Shown: positions 16,642 to 25,300 of the stretch, piece by piece
Position numbering within the stretch: position 1 is the first letter of the stretch
Layout: every line of letters starts with the position of its first letter
Assembly (NCBI GenBank): GCA_046309355.1
Contig: JBKCPL010000053.1
Span: 1 to 34,215, forward strand
Source: CAYSBE01 sp046309355
GTDB lineage: Bacteria > Bacteroidota > Bacteroidia > UKL13-3
Direction of reading: 5' to 3'
DNA: 34,215 nucleotides
The notes under the pieces: model-generated
Database searches by the model: none
Told to the model about the DNA's origin: nothing
What the model saw: only the letters and a program-made list of their open reading frames with translations
Program-made: the position numbers and the translations under genes

Positions 16642-16674
16642 TTAGGTGAGGCGTAAATAATTTGATACCTTCGC
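16642..16674 (+). promoter_or_regulatory. candidate Bacteroidota promoter for recJ
   Basis: TTAG at 16642-16645 and TACCTTCGC at 16666-16674 are separated by 20 bp. The second is close to the -7 consensus TAnnTTTGC (one T to C change) and the first is a weak -33. The coding start is only 7 bp after the -7 match, so the transcript would be nearly leaderless. Confidence 0.35.
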
Positions 16675-16681
16675 GGGCTGC

Positions 16682-18391
16682 ATGAAAACCAAACGCTGGT
16701 CACCAAAACCTACGCCCAACAAAGAAAATGTGGAGGCCATAGCATCGGCTATTAACCTTAACCGTACACTTTCGGCAATACTGGTACAGCGCGGTATGGA
16801 TTCATTTGAGCAGGCAAAAAAATTTTTTCGCCCTCAGTTCTCCGATATGCATGATCCTTTCCTAATGCTGGGTATGCACGATGCCATTCAGCGGATAGAT
16901 GATGCCATGTCAAAAAACGAGAAAATTCTGATTTATGGCGATTACGATGTAGACGGAACAACAGCAGTAGCCACGGTGTTTTCCTTTTTTTCTGCCCGAT
17001 ACCCGAATATGGATTACTACATTCCCGACCGTTATACCGAAGGTTACGGCATTTCATTTATGGGAATTGACTGGGCCGCGAACAATGGATTTTCTCTTAT
17101 CATTTCGTTAGACTGTGGCATTAAAGCTATTGACAAAGTTAGCTATGCAGCGAATAAAGGCATCGACTTTATTATTTGTGACCACCACCTTCCCGGTGAT
17201 GAATTGCCAAAAGCTGCAGCCATCCTCAATCCAAAACAGAAAGATTGTTCGTACCCGTTCAAGGAACTTTCGGGATGTGGCATCGGGTTTAAACTGCTTC
17301 ATGCATACAGCATAAAACATGCAATACCGTTCGAAGAAGTTGAACAATACATTGATCTGGCTGCTGTAAGTGTGTGTGCCGACCTTGTTCCCATACTTGA
17401 TGAAAACAGGGTTATTGTACACTACGGATTGAAACGGCTGAAACAAAATCCGAATAACGGACTGAAAGCATTGCTGAACACCTATCAGGAAAAGCCCGAA
17501 TTTAACGTTACCGATATTGTGTTTTTTATTGGGCCGCGCATCAATGCAGCCGGACGAATAGCCGATGCCAAAGATGCGGTGCGGTTAATGATTTCTAAGG
17601 ATGTAAATGAGGCACGAGCCATTGCCGAGCTGGTTAATCAGCATAACCTAGAGCGCAGAAACTTCGACTCTACCATTACCGAGCATGCGTTTGATATGGT
17701 GAAACACGATGCCTCTTTTCACGAACGTAAATCAACCGTGTTGTTTCACAACGAGTGGCACAAAGGCGTGATTGGCATTGTGGCTTCGCGCCTGATTGAA
17801 AAATATTACCGGCCTACCATCATACTTACCGAATCAAACGGCATGGCCACAGGCTCTGCACGGTCGGTTGAAGGGTTTGATTTGTATCACGCCATTGAGC
17901 AATGTGCTGATTTGCTGGAACAGTATGGAGGCCATACACACGCAGCGGGCCTCACCTTGCGCCTCGAAAAGCTGAACGAATTTGCCGAACGTTTTGAGTC
18001 GGTGGTTTCATCAACTATTACTGAGCGCAGCCTAACACCCGAAATAGAGTACGATGCCGAAATACCCCTGCGACTTATCACGTCCAAGTTTTATCATGTG
18101 CTGAATCAATTTGCGCCCTTCGGTCCCGGCAATATGAGTCCGGTATTTTTGAGTCGCAACGTGTGGGACGTGGGCGATGCTATGATTGTAGGCAATAACC
18201 ACCTGAAGCTAACCCTCACGCAAGCCGATGATGCACGCGTGTATAAGGCCATAGCATTCGGACTGGGTGAGCATTACGAAAAAGTATCGCAAGGCATATC
18301 GTTCGATATGTGTTATACCATTGAAGAAAATCACTTCAACGGGCACACCAACCTGCAGCTCAATATTAAAGATATTCAGTTTCGTAGCTAA
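16682..18391 (+). CDS. recJ: single-stranded-DNA-specific exonuclease RecJ
   Basis: RecJ is a 5'-3' single-strand DNA exonuclease acting in recombination and mismatch and base excision repair. The 569-residue protein, of usual length, has the DHH phosphoesterase motifs: IYGDYDVDGTTA (D87, D89, D91), D144 in ISLDCGIK, and the DHH triad D167-H169 in ICDHHLPGDE. The connecting region holds FIGPRINAAGRIADA, and the DHHA1 domain contains GGHTHAAGLTL. The C-terminal OB-like part ends with LQLNIKDIQFRS. The start at 16682 is the first ATG after the divergent tsaB start and fits the family N-terminus (KRWSPKPTPNKENVEAIA). Its stop interlocks with that of the converging NlpC/P60 gene. Confidence 0.96.
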   Translation: MKTKRWSPKPTPNKENVEAIASAINLNRTLSAILVQRGMDSFEQAKKFFRPQFSDMHDPFLMLGMHDAIQRIDDAMSKNEKILIYGDYDVDGTTAVATVFSFFSARYPNMDYYIPDRYTEGYGISFMGIDWAANNGFSLIISLDCGIKAIDKVSYAANKGIDFIICDHHLPGDELPKAAAILNPKQKDCSYPFKELSGCGIGFKLLHAYSIKHAIPFEEVEQYIDLAAVSVCADLVPILDENRVIVHYGLKRLKQNPNNGLKALLNTYQEKPEFNVTDIVFFIGPRINAAGRIADAKDAVRLMISKDVNEARAIAELVNQHNLERRNFDSTITEHAFDMVKHDASFHERKSTVLFHNEWHKGVIGIVASRLIEKYYRPTIILTESNGMATGSARSVEGFDLYHAIEQCADLLEQYGGHTHAAGLTLRLEKLNEFAERFESVVSSTITERSLTPEIEYDAEIPLRLITSKFYHVLNQFAPFGPGNMSPVFLSRNVWDVGDAMIVGNNHLKLTLTQADDARVYKAIAFGLGEHYEKVSQGISFDMCYTIEENHFNGHTNLQLNIKDIQFRS

Positions 18392-18921
18392 GGTTTTTTA
18401 CCTGCAGCAGTATAGGTTTTTAGATAATAAGGTTCTAGCAGGCTGTTCACTGCAACCCCTTTCGATGTGCTCACATGCACAAACTTCTGATTGTTCAGGT
18501 AGATGCCTACATGCGATATTTTATCGCCTTTGGTTTTAAAAAAAACCAGATCACCTTCTGTTAATTGCTCTTTGTTTGTGCGCTGTGTGCGTGCATACAT
18601 TTCCTGCGAGTGTTTTCCTACATCGGCATGGTAAATGGTTGTGTACACCATTTTAACAAAGCACGAACAGTCAGTTCCTGATTTTTCACAGCCGTTGTCT
18701 TTATGCGGAACACCCAACCAATCGTCTATTAATTCGTATAAAGCCAGGTTGGAAGAGTGGTCGAGCATTAACTCAAATTTTGCATTGTAATAACTGCGCT
18801 TTTTTTCCCAATTTGACTGATGCTTCGTGTCATTCGTACTGCGCACAGATTGCTTGCCTGTTTTACAAGCCTGAGTAGCTATTGCCAGTAATGCTATACC
18901 AAGTACCCATCGAAGATTCAT
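18388..18921 (-). CDS. NlpC/P60 family lipoprotein, putative peptidoglycan hydrolase
   Basis: The protein has 177 residues. MNLRWVLGIALLAIATQAC is a lipoprotein signal with the lipidated cysteine at C19. The NlpC/P60 domain covers about 58-175: VPHKDNGCEKSGTDCSCFVK, with catalytic C85 in the DCS motif, then EGDLVFFK, H137 in ISHVGIYL, and H149 as third catalytic residue in FVHVSTSKG. These enzymes usually cut the gamma-D-Glu to diamino-acid bond in peptidoglycan stem peptides. One oddity: the family motif is normally DCSGF, whereas here it is DCSCF, so a second cysteine (C87) lies two residues after the nucleophile. An outer-membrane or periplasmic lipoprotein location is inferred. It is convergent with recJ, with a 4-bp overlap. 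Confidence 0.9.
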   Translation of the reverse strand: MNLRWVLGIALLAIATQACKTGKQSVRSTNDTKHQSNWEKKRSYYNAKFELMLDHSSNLALYELIDDWLGVPHKDNGCEKSGTDCSCFVKMVYTTIYHADVGKHSQEMYARTQRTNKEQLTEGDLVFFKTKGDKISHVGIYLNNQKFVHVSTSKGVAVNSLLEPYYLKTYTAAGKKP

Positions 18922-19006
18922 TCAGCAAATAAACGATGCCTGGGCGCATGTATAAAGGCCTTATTGTATACAGTGGCCCTTCTGCGTAAATTTTGATAGA
19001 CAGTAA

Positions 19007-21058
19007 TTAAAAAAGCGTGTTGTTATTTGCAGTATCTTCAGGCTTTTCGGTGACTGTATCAGGTGCTGCTAAAGCTGTTGGCTCAGATTCGGGTGCTGCT
19101 TCTTCTTTTTTGGCATCAAACGGGCGTGGACCAAGAATTTCCTCAAGGTCGTGCTGAAACAAAATTTCGCGTTTCAGCAGCACATGCGACAGTTCTTCTA
19201 GTTTTTCGCGTTTGTCTGACAGCAGCTGCTTGGTTCGTTCGTAGCATTCATTTATCAAATTGCGCACTTCTATGTCAATCATCTCGGCTGTTTTATCGGA
19301 GTACGGTTTCGTAAAACCGTATTCGTTGTTGGGATCGTAAAACGAGACATTGCCCACCTTAGCATTCATGCCATACATGGTTACCATAGCGTAAGCCATT
19401 TTAGTAATTCGCTCCAGGTCATTTTGTGCACCAGTAGAAATTCTTCCAAACACTATATCCTCGGCCACGCGTCCGCCCAGTGTCATACACATGATATTTT
19501 TCATTTGGTCGGTGGTATACAAATACTGGTCTTTGGGCAGGTACTGTGCATAGCCCAGCGCAGCAACACCACGCGGTACAATAGATACTTTTACCAGCGG
19601 ATCCACGCTTTCTAAAAACCATCCGGCTATAGCATGCCCCGATTCATGGTAGGCAATAATTTCTTTTTCTTCGGGCGATATGATTTTGTTTTTCTTTTCC
19701 AGTCCGCCTATAACACGATCAATGGCATCCTGAAAATCCTGCATTTCTATTTCTGTTTTGTTTTTGCGGGCTGCAATCAGGGCTGCTTCGTTACACACAT
19801 TGGCTATATCGGCACCGGCAAATCCGGCCGTTTGCGTAGCCAGTCTGTCGGGTCTCACATCGCTGTTCAGTTTGAGCGGTTTCAAGTGCACTTTAAATAT
19901 TTCTTCACGCCCTTTTAAATCGGGGCGATCAATGGATATTTGCCTGTCGAAACGTCCGGGACGCAACAAGGCTGCATCCAGAATATCGGGCCTGTTGGTA
20001 GCGGCCAATATTATCACTCCCAAATCGGTTGCAAAACCATCCATTTCGGTGAGCAACTGATTAAGTGTATTTTCACGTTCGTCATTGCCGCCTTGCACCA
20101 GGCTTTTTCCACGAGCACGACCTACGGCATCTATTTCGTCAATGAATATAATACACGGTGCTTTTTCTTTGGCTTGACGGAACAAATCGCGTACACGCGA
20201 AGCTCCTACGCCTACAAACATCTCTACAAAATCGGAGCCCGAAAGCGAAAAGAACGGAACACCGGCTTCGCCCGCAACGGCTTTTGCCAACAAGGTTTTT
20301 CCGGTACCCGGAGGGCCCACCAGCAAGGCGCCTTTCGGTATCTTACCTCCCAGGCTGGTATATTTTTTCGGGTTTTTCAGGAAATCAACTATTTCCATCA
20401 CTTCTACTTTGGCTTCATCCAGCCCGGCCACATCTTTAAAGGTTACCCGCACGTTGTTTTCCTTATCAAATAACTGCGCACGCGATTTTCCGATATTGAA
20501 TATCTGACCTCCGGCACCGGGACCACCGCCCATTCTGCGCATGATAAACATCCACAAACCGATGAGTATAACAAACGGCAATATCCATCCCAGTAAATCT
20601 GAAAAATAGTTGTGCTGTGTAATGTATTCAACCGGAATGGAAAGTATTTGTCCGGGATTTTTCTTTTCATAATTTTCCTTGGCTTTAGCCAGGTCATTTG
20701 AAAACTGGGTTACTTCACCTATTTCAAAATAGTAATGCGGACCCACTTCACCGCCAAAAAAACCACGCTCTTTCAGTTCCTTGTATTTTTCGTTTTTCAA
20801 CGCCTCTTTGCGCAAATAAATTTCGGCCCGTTCTTTATTTACCACTATTATTTTTTCTACGTCATTGGCCATAATCATTTCGTTTTCTACCTTATACCAT
20901 GTAGTTTTCATGGCTACATCGTGGGGCAGTAGCTGAATGACGATGAAGGCTACGAGTATGATTCCGTATATCCAGTAAAAGTTGAACTTAGGTACGGGAG
21001 GCATTTTTGATTTGCGGTCGCCCGTATTGTTCGATGGTTGCTTGTTGTTATCAGACAT
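19007..21058 (-). CDS. ftsH: ATP-dependent zinc metalloprotease FtsH
   Basis: FtsH is the membrane-bound AAA protease that degrades misfolded membrane proteins and short-lived regulators. The 683-residue protein has two membrane segments (about 27-44 and 155-173) flanking a periplasmic domain. The AAA domain has Walker A GPPGTGKT (248-255), Walker B IIFIDEIDAVGR (303-314), and the second region of homology with arginine fingers (NRPDILDAALLRPGRFDR, about 355-372). The zinc site is H471-E472-x-x-H475 in AYHESGHAIAGW. The start at 21058 follows the common Bacteroidota N-terminus (MSDNNKQPSNNTGDRKSKMP). The C-terminal tail is acidic and Pro/Ala/Thr-rich (about 650-683). It is 72 bp downstream of a small conserved gene of unknown function on the same strand. 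Confidence 0.98.
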   Translation of the reverse strand: MSDNNKQPSNNTGDRKSKMPPVPKFNFYWIYGIILVAFIVIQLLPHDVAMKTTWYKVENEMIMANDVEKIIVVNKERAEIYLRKEALKNEKYKELKERGFFGGEVGPHYYFEIGEVTQFSNDLAKAKENYEKKNPGQILSIPVEYITQHNYFSDLLGWILPFVILIGLWMFIMRRMGGGPGAGGQIFNIGKSRAQLFDKENNVRVTFKDVAGLDEAKVEVMEIVDFLKNPKKYTSLGGKIPKGALLVGPPGTGKTLLAKAVAGEAGVPFFSLSGSDFVEMFVGVGASRVRDLFRQAKEKAPCIIFIDEIDAVGRARGKSLVQGGNDERENTLNQLLTEMDGFATDLGVIILAATNRPDILDAALLRPGRFDRQISIDRPDLKGREEIFKVHLKPLKLNSDVRPDRLATQTAGFAGADIANVCNEAALIAARKNKTEIEMQDFQDAIDRVIGGLEKKNKIISPEEKEIIAYHESGHAIAGWFLESVDPLVKVSIVPRGVAALGYAQYLPKDQYLYTTDQMKNIMCMTLGGRVAEDIVFGRISTGAQNDLERITKMAYAMVTMYGMNAKVGNVSFYDPNNEYGFTKPYSDKTAEMIDIEVRNLINECYERTKQLLSDKREKLEELSHVLLKREILFQHDLEEILGPRPFDAKKEEAAPESEPTALAAPDTVTEKPEDTANNNTLF

Positions 21059-21130
21059 GTTAAATGGGTATGTTGTGGGGGGTTAATGGAATTAAGCAAG
21101 AATACTCACAAATTGTTTTTTCACCAAAAT

Positions 21131-21607
21131 TCAGGCGGTTTGTGGTTTGTAAAACCAGGCCGAGTGTACAGGTTTTACAAAACGGGTATGAAGTTCGTGA
21201 AGGGTGGTTATTGTTTTATCGAAGAAGAACACATCGGGTTGTGTGGCCAATTCCATAGCTTGTTGCCTGGATGCGATGCGTGCTTCTCCATTTTGCAAAA
21301 GTTCAATTTGCATGCGGTTAAAAACATCAATACTAAGCTCTTTTTGCAGGTGTTTCATAAATGCCACCGATTTGTCAATGCTGCATCCGCTGGCTCCATG
21401 ATGCGACTCATCAACGGCCAATACCAAAAACAGATTGTGCAAAATAGTAAATGAGGCTTTCAGGTTTTGTTGGTGTGCCGTCCAGCTTTCGGCAAAGGTT
21501 TGTGCCTGCTGCTGTATGGTACATTGCTCATCAGCACTAAGCGGCCTGTCGGCAGCATACATCCACACACGGCTGGTATCAGATAACTCGGCAAAGGGAA
21601 CGTACAT
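21131..21607 (-). CDS. conserved Bacteroidota protein of unknown function (often labelled 'ABC transporter ATPase')
   Basis: The protein has 158 residues from the ATG at 21607 (MYVPFAELSDTSRVWMYAAD); the open frame extends 12 codons further without conserved residues. Recognisable stretches are ADRPLSADEQ, KASFTILHNLFLVLAVDES, the GASGCSIDKSV segment with a single conserved-looking Cys, and DVFNRMQIELL. From memory, relatives in Bacteroidota databases are called ABC transporter ATPase, but the sequence has no Walker A (GxxxxGK[ST]), no LSGGQ and no Walker B, so that name has no support. There is no signal peptide or membrane segment, so it is likely cytoplasmic. It is upstream of ftsH on the same strand (72-bp gap); cotranscription is possible. 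The function is unknown. Confidence 0.75.
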   Translation of the reverse strand: MYVPFAELSDTSRVWMYAADRPLSADEQCTIQQQAQTFAESWTAHQQNLKASFTILHNLFLVLAVDESHHGASGCSIDKSVAFMKHLQKELSIDVFNRMQIELLQNGEARIASRQQAMELATQPDVFFFDKTITTLHELHTRFVKPVHSAWFYKPQTA

Positions 21608-21698
21608 TGTAATAGATTGAACCGCAAATTTATCAAAAACCAAGCCATTGACAGAATGGCAGAAGATACGGATGTATTAACTGTTGGTAAAACCGTCC

Positions 21699-21717
21699 GT
21701 AGGATATGTTATCCTAC
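21699..21717. repeat. perfect inverted repeat, 8-bp arms
   Basis: GTAGGATA, loop TGT, TATCCTAC. The arms are exact complements. It lies 92 bp upstream of the small gene ending at 21131 (start 21607) and could be an operator-like palindrome or a REP-type dispersed element; there is no T-tract to support a terminator. Confidence 0.6.
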
Positions 21718-21812
21718 AACAATTTGTATTTGCATTCGAGCGCTTCCTCCGTTCTCGCGCATCCCGTAGAACGGTACAGGTATTGTAATGCGTGAGGATT
21801 CATACTCCCTCG

Positions 21813-21843
21813 CGTCCCGATAGTCCCGATAGCTGTCGGGACG
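21813..21843. repeat. nested inverted repeat around CCCGATAG/CTGTCGGG
   Basis: The outer arms CGTCCCGA (21813-21820) and TCGGGACG (21836-21843) are exact complements. Inside, a second copy TCCCGATAGCTGTCGGGA forms a competing near-perfect hairpin with the same right arm, so the left arm is duplicated (CCCGATAG twice in tandem). The TCCCGATAG-CTATCGGGA type palindrome is a common dispersed element in Bacteroidota intergenic DNA. Confidence 0.6.
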
Positions 21844-21910
21844 AAGTTCAGTGTAGCTAATACATTCGCGTTGTTATTCCTTATTTACAACCAACTTCTA
21901 ACTAAATACA

Positions 21911-21957
21911 AGTTCTCGATACGCGCTAGTGCGCAGCCAACCCCTGCTACTCGAACT
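21911..21957. repeat. imperfect inverted repeat AGTTC..TCGA / TCGAACT
   Basis: The outer arms AGTTCTCGA (21911-21919) and TCGAACT (21951-21957) pair with a 2-nt bulge, and an inner GCGC-TAGT-GCGC hairpin lies between them. It resembles the 'gttctcgata...ctcgaact' dispersed repeats found between genes in many Bacteroidota. It is not a terminator by form, since there is no T-tract. Confidence 0.5.
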
Positions 21958-22040
21958 GACTTAGAACAACTAACTTCGAACATCAAGCTTGATTTTACTT
22001 CAATGTCTTTTTTTACACGTTGAGACTGATTGAGAAATCT

Positions 22041-22162
22041 TCTCCGTGACACTCCGTGTTTCGCTGTGCTCGCTGTGGTTATCTAACCGCAAAGCGCGCA
22101 AAGTCTATCTAATCTATAAATCATCTCCGTGACACTCCGTGTTGCGCGGTGGCCTCCGTGGT
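22041..22162. repeat. two direct copies of a TCTCCGTGACACTCCGTGTT element
   Basis: Copy 1 is at 22041-22080 and copy 2 at 22124-22162. The first 20 bases (TCTCCGTGACACTCCGTGTT) are identical, and both copies end in a GTGGT box. Between them, AACCGCAAAGCGCGCAAAG (from 22085) looks like the reverse-orientation companion of the same family. Such 'ctccgtg...gtggt' strings are widespread non-coding repeats in environmental genomes. Two copies without unique spacers rule out a CRISPR array. Confidence 0.65.
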
Positions 22163-22272
22163 AAAAACGGACTAAATTTAATCCCGCTTTCCCGACATCC
22201 GTTTTAATAATACATTAAGATTGGGAATCGCAACATTTAGGTAAAGGTTACGTTACTGCGTAGTCGTTGTAA

Positions 22273-22304
22273 TTTGTATAATTACACGCGGTGCATATAT
22301 TTGC
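22273..22304 (+). promoter_or_regulatory. Bacteroidota-type promoter for the GT117 gene
   Basis: A -33 box TTTG (22273-22276), a 19-bp spacer and a -7 box TATATTTGC (22296-22304) match the Bacteroidota consensus TTTG-N19-21-TAnnTTTGC at every fixed position. The predicted transcript start near 22310 leaves a leader of roughly 40 nt before the ATG at 22353. Confidence 0.6.
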
Positions 22305-22352
22305 TCACTTTGCAATTAGACATTACGAATACCTTTATCTTAACAAATACAC

Positions 22353-25300
22353 ATGAAGCATTACAAACTGATTAACATTGTGCTGGGTTGGGCTACATTT
22401 ATTGCTGCCCTATACACCTATGCCAGTACCCTCGAACCTACGGTTAGTTTCTGGGATTGCGGTGAATTTATTTCGGCAGCCTATCGGTTGCAGATATGCC
22501 ACCCTCCGGGTGCTCCTCTGTTTTTGATTATTGGTCGTATTTTTTCTTTGATGGCGGGTAACGATGTTTCTCAAGTGGCCTATTGGGTAAATATGGTTTC
22601 CGGATTTACCAGCGCACTTACGGTGTTGTTTATGTTTTGGACCATCACGCATCTGGCAAAGAAAATTGTTGCGGCTGATGATAACGACCTTACCCCGGCA
22701 AAAACCATTGCCATTATGGGCAGTGGCCTAGTGGGTGCACTTACACTTACCTTTAGCGATACATTTTGGTTTTCGGCAGTAGAGGCAGAAGTATACGCTT
22801 CATCCAGCTTTTTTACCACGCTTACCTTTTGGTGCATTTTAAAATGGGAAAACGTAGCGCATGAAAAAGGAGCCGATCGCTGGCTGATATTAATTGCCTA
22901 TCTGATTGGCCTGGCTATTGGTGTTCACTTGCTAAACCTGTTGGTTATTCCGGCTATTGTATATGTGTATTATTTCAAAAAATATGCGTTTACCCGCAAC
23001 GGATTTCTGAAGGCTTCTGCCGTGGCTATTGCCACCATTGGTATAGTGCAGTTCGGTATTATTCCGGGCATGCCCACTATGATGACCAAGTTCGACTACT
23101 TGTTTACCAATGTGGTAGGCCTGGGTGTATCTAAAGGGCTTTACATCATGCTGCTGTCGCTGGTTGCATTTATTTACGGTATACTTAGCTACACACACTC
23201 GCAGGCCAAAAGCAGCCTATACATTGCATTGGGAGCGCTTGTATTTATGGGTGCCACCTCATTTGTAATCAATGCTTCATTCAGCGGATTCGTGATGTGG
23301 GCCGCAATAGGCGGATTGTTTTACTGGGCAGTTATGAAAAAAGGCGTTGCTATGGCCATTGTCAATACTATTGTATTGTGTTATGCTTTCGTTTTGATTG
23401 GCTATTCATCGTACTCGATGGTGCTAATACGGTCGGCAGCCAACCCGCCTATTGACATGAACGATCCTGAAAATCCGTTTTCGCTTTTATCGTATCTAAA
23501 CCGTGAGCAGTATGGCGACAACCCGCTGGTATACGGTCAGTATTTTTACGCCAAAGTGGTTGATATTAAAAAAGGGCCTATGCAGTACCGCCTGGAAGGC
23601 GACAAGTACGTAGAGGCAGGTGCCAAACTGGACCGAGTGTTTGACCCCAAAGACCAAACTATTTTTCCACGTATGTGGAGTGAGCGTGCCGACCACGTGC
23701 AGGCTTACCGCCAGTGGGAAAAAATTCCCGAAGGAAAAAAGGCAACGATGGGAAAAAACATCGACTTTCTGCTTAGCTATCAGCTTGGCTTTATGTACTG
23801 GAGATATTTTTTCTGGAACTTTGTAGGCCGTCAAAATGACGAGCAGGGTTTTGGCGATGTAACACGTGGCAACTGGTTGAGCGGTATAAAACTGATTGAC
23901 AATATGCGCCTGGGCCCTCAGGATAATATACCGGAAGTGCTGATGCAGAATAAAGCGCGCAACGTGTACTTCGGATTGCCGCTGTTGCTAGGCATCATCG
24001 GATTAATATGGCACTTCAGAAAATCAAAAGAAGATGCAACAGTAGTGTTGACTTTATTTCTGTTTACCGGATTTTTTATCATTTTATACCTGAACTTCCC
24101 GGCACATCAGCCCCGCGAGCGCGATTATGCGTATGTAGGTTCCTACCAAACATTTATGATATGGATTGGACTGGGCGTGGCGGCCTTATTTGACTGGTTA
24201 TCCAAAAAACTGAATCCGACCCTAGCTTCGGGTACGGTAGCCATAGCCGGCATTGCGGCAGTTCCGCTGCTTATGGGTCAGCAAAACTGGGACGACCACG
24301 ACCGTTCGCAGCGTTACACAGCCCTTGATTTTGCCAATAATTACCTGGAGTCGTGCCCACCCAATTCCATTTTATTTACCAATGGCGATAACGACACCTA
24401 TCCGCTGTGGTATGCGCAAAATGTGGCCGGCATACGAACCGATATTCGCATTATAAACCTGAGTTTATTGAATACCGACTGGTATACCAACAACCTGAAG
24501 CGTAAAGTATACGACAGCGATGTGGTTCCGTTCAGCATGACGCCCGATAAATACGTACAGGGCAAACGCGATTATGTGATGTTTTACAACAACCCGCAAG
24601 TAGCGCAACGCTATGGTATTAATCAAACCGATTACTATCCGTTAAAAAATATCATTGCCTTCATTAATGACGATAACGACCCACTGGCCAAACTGCAATC
24701 GCAATCGGGCGAGTTTTACAACTATTTCCCAACCAAGAAATTCTATATGTTGGTGAATAAAGATCAGGTGAAAAAAGCCGGCCTTGTAAGGCCCGAAGAT
24801 GAGCCATTTATAGTGGATACCATGCGCTGGGAAGTAAGCAACAGCACGCTTATGAAAGCCGATTTGGTAACGCTGGACATTGTAGCCTCAACCGATTGGA
24901 CACGCCCTGTGTGCTTTGCCATAACAACCGGCAGCGATGTGTACCTGAACATGCAAAAATACTTTCAGATAAACGGACTGGTGTATCAGATAATGCCTAT
25001 TGAAAACGACCAGTTAAATGAAGGCTCGATGGGTCGCATTAATACAGAAACGCTGTACGATAACCTGATGAATAAGTTTAAGTGGGGCAATATGGATAAG
25101 CCCGGTATATACCTGGATGAAACCACGCTTCGCCAAACCAACAATTACCGCAACCTGTTTTACCGCTTGGCTATTCGGCTTATTGAAAACGGAGATTCGA
25201 CCCGTGCGATAAAAGTGCTGGACCGCTGCCTGGAGGTAATGCCCGAAGAAAACGTGCCATACAACCAGCTGATGCTGGCCATAGCGCAGGCCTACTATGC

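Larger units (their letters stand above)
21608..22352. other. 745-bp non-coding region rich in dispersed-type repeats
   Basis: No convincing ORF, tRNA or other RNA gene was seen here. The stretch contains at least three different inverted repeats and one pair of direct repeats (listed separately) and ends in a promoter for the GT117 gene. Base composition and wording differ from the flanking coding DNA. The elements look like the short intergenic repeats scattered through many Bacteroidota genomes. Confidence 0.7.

Noticed and set aside
21131..21607. Annotation as ABC transporter ATPase
   Set aside because: No nucleotide-binding motif is present in the translated sequence.
22041..22162. Direct repeats taken as a CRISPR remnant
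   Set aside because: Only two copies, no regular spacers, no cas genes, and the repeat belongs to a common non-coding type.
21608..22352. Possible tRNA or small RNA gene in the long intergenic gap
   Set aside because: No T-loop GGTTCRANYCC-like box, no CCA end and no cloverleaf pairing could be found; the hairpins present are explained as dispersed repeats.
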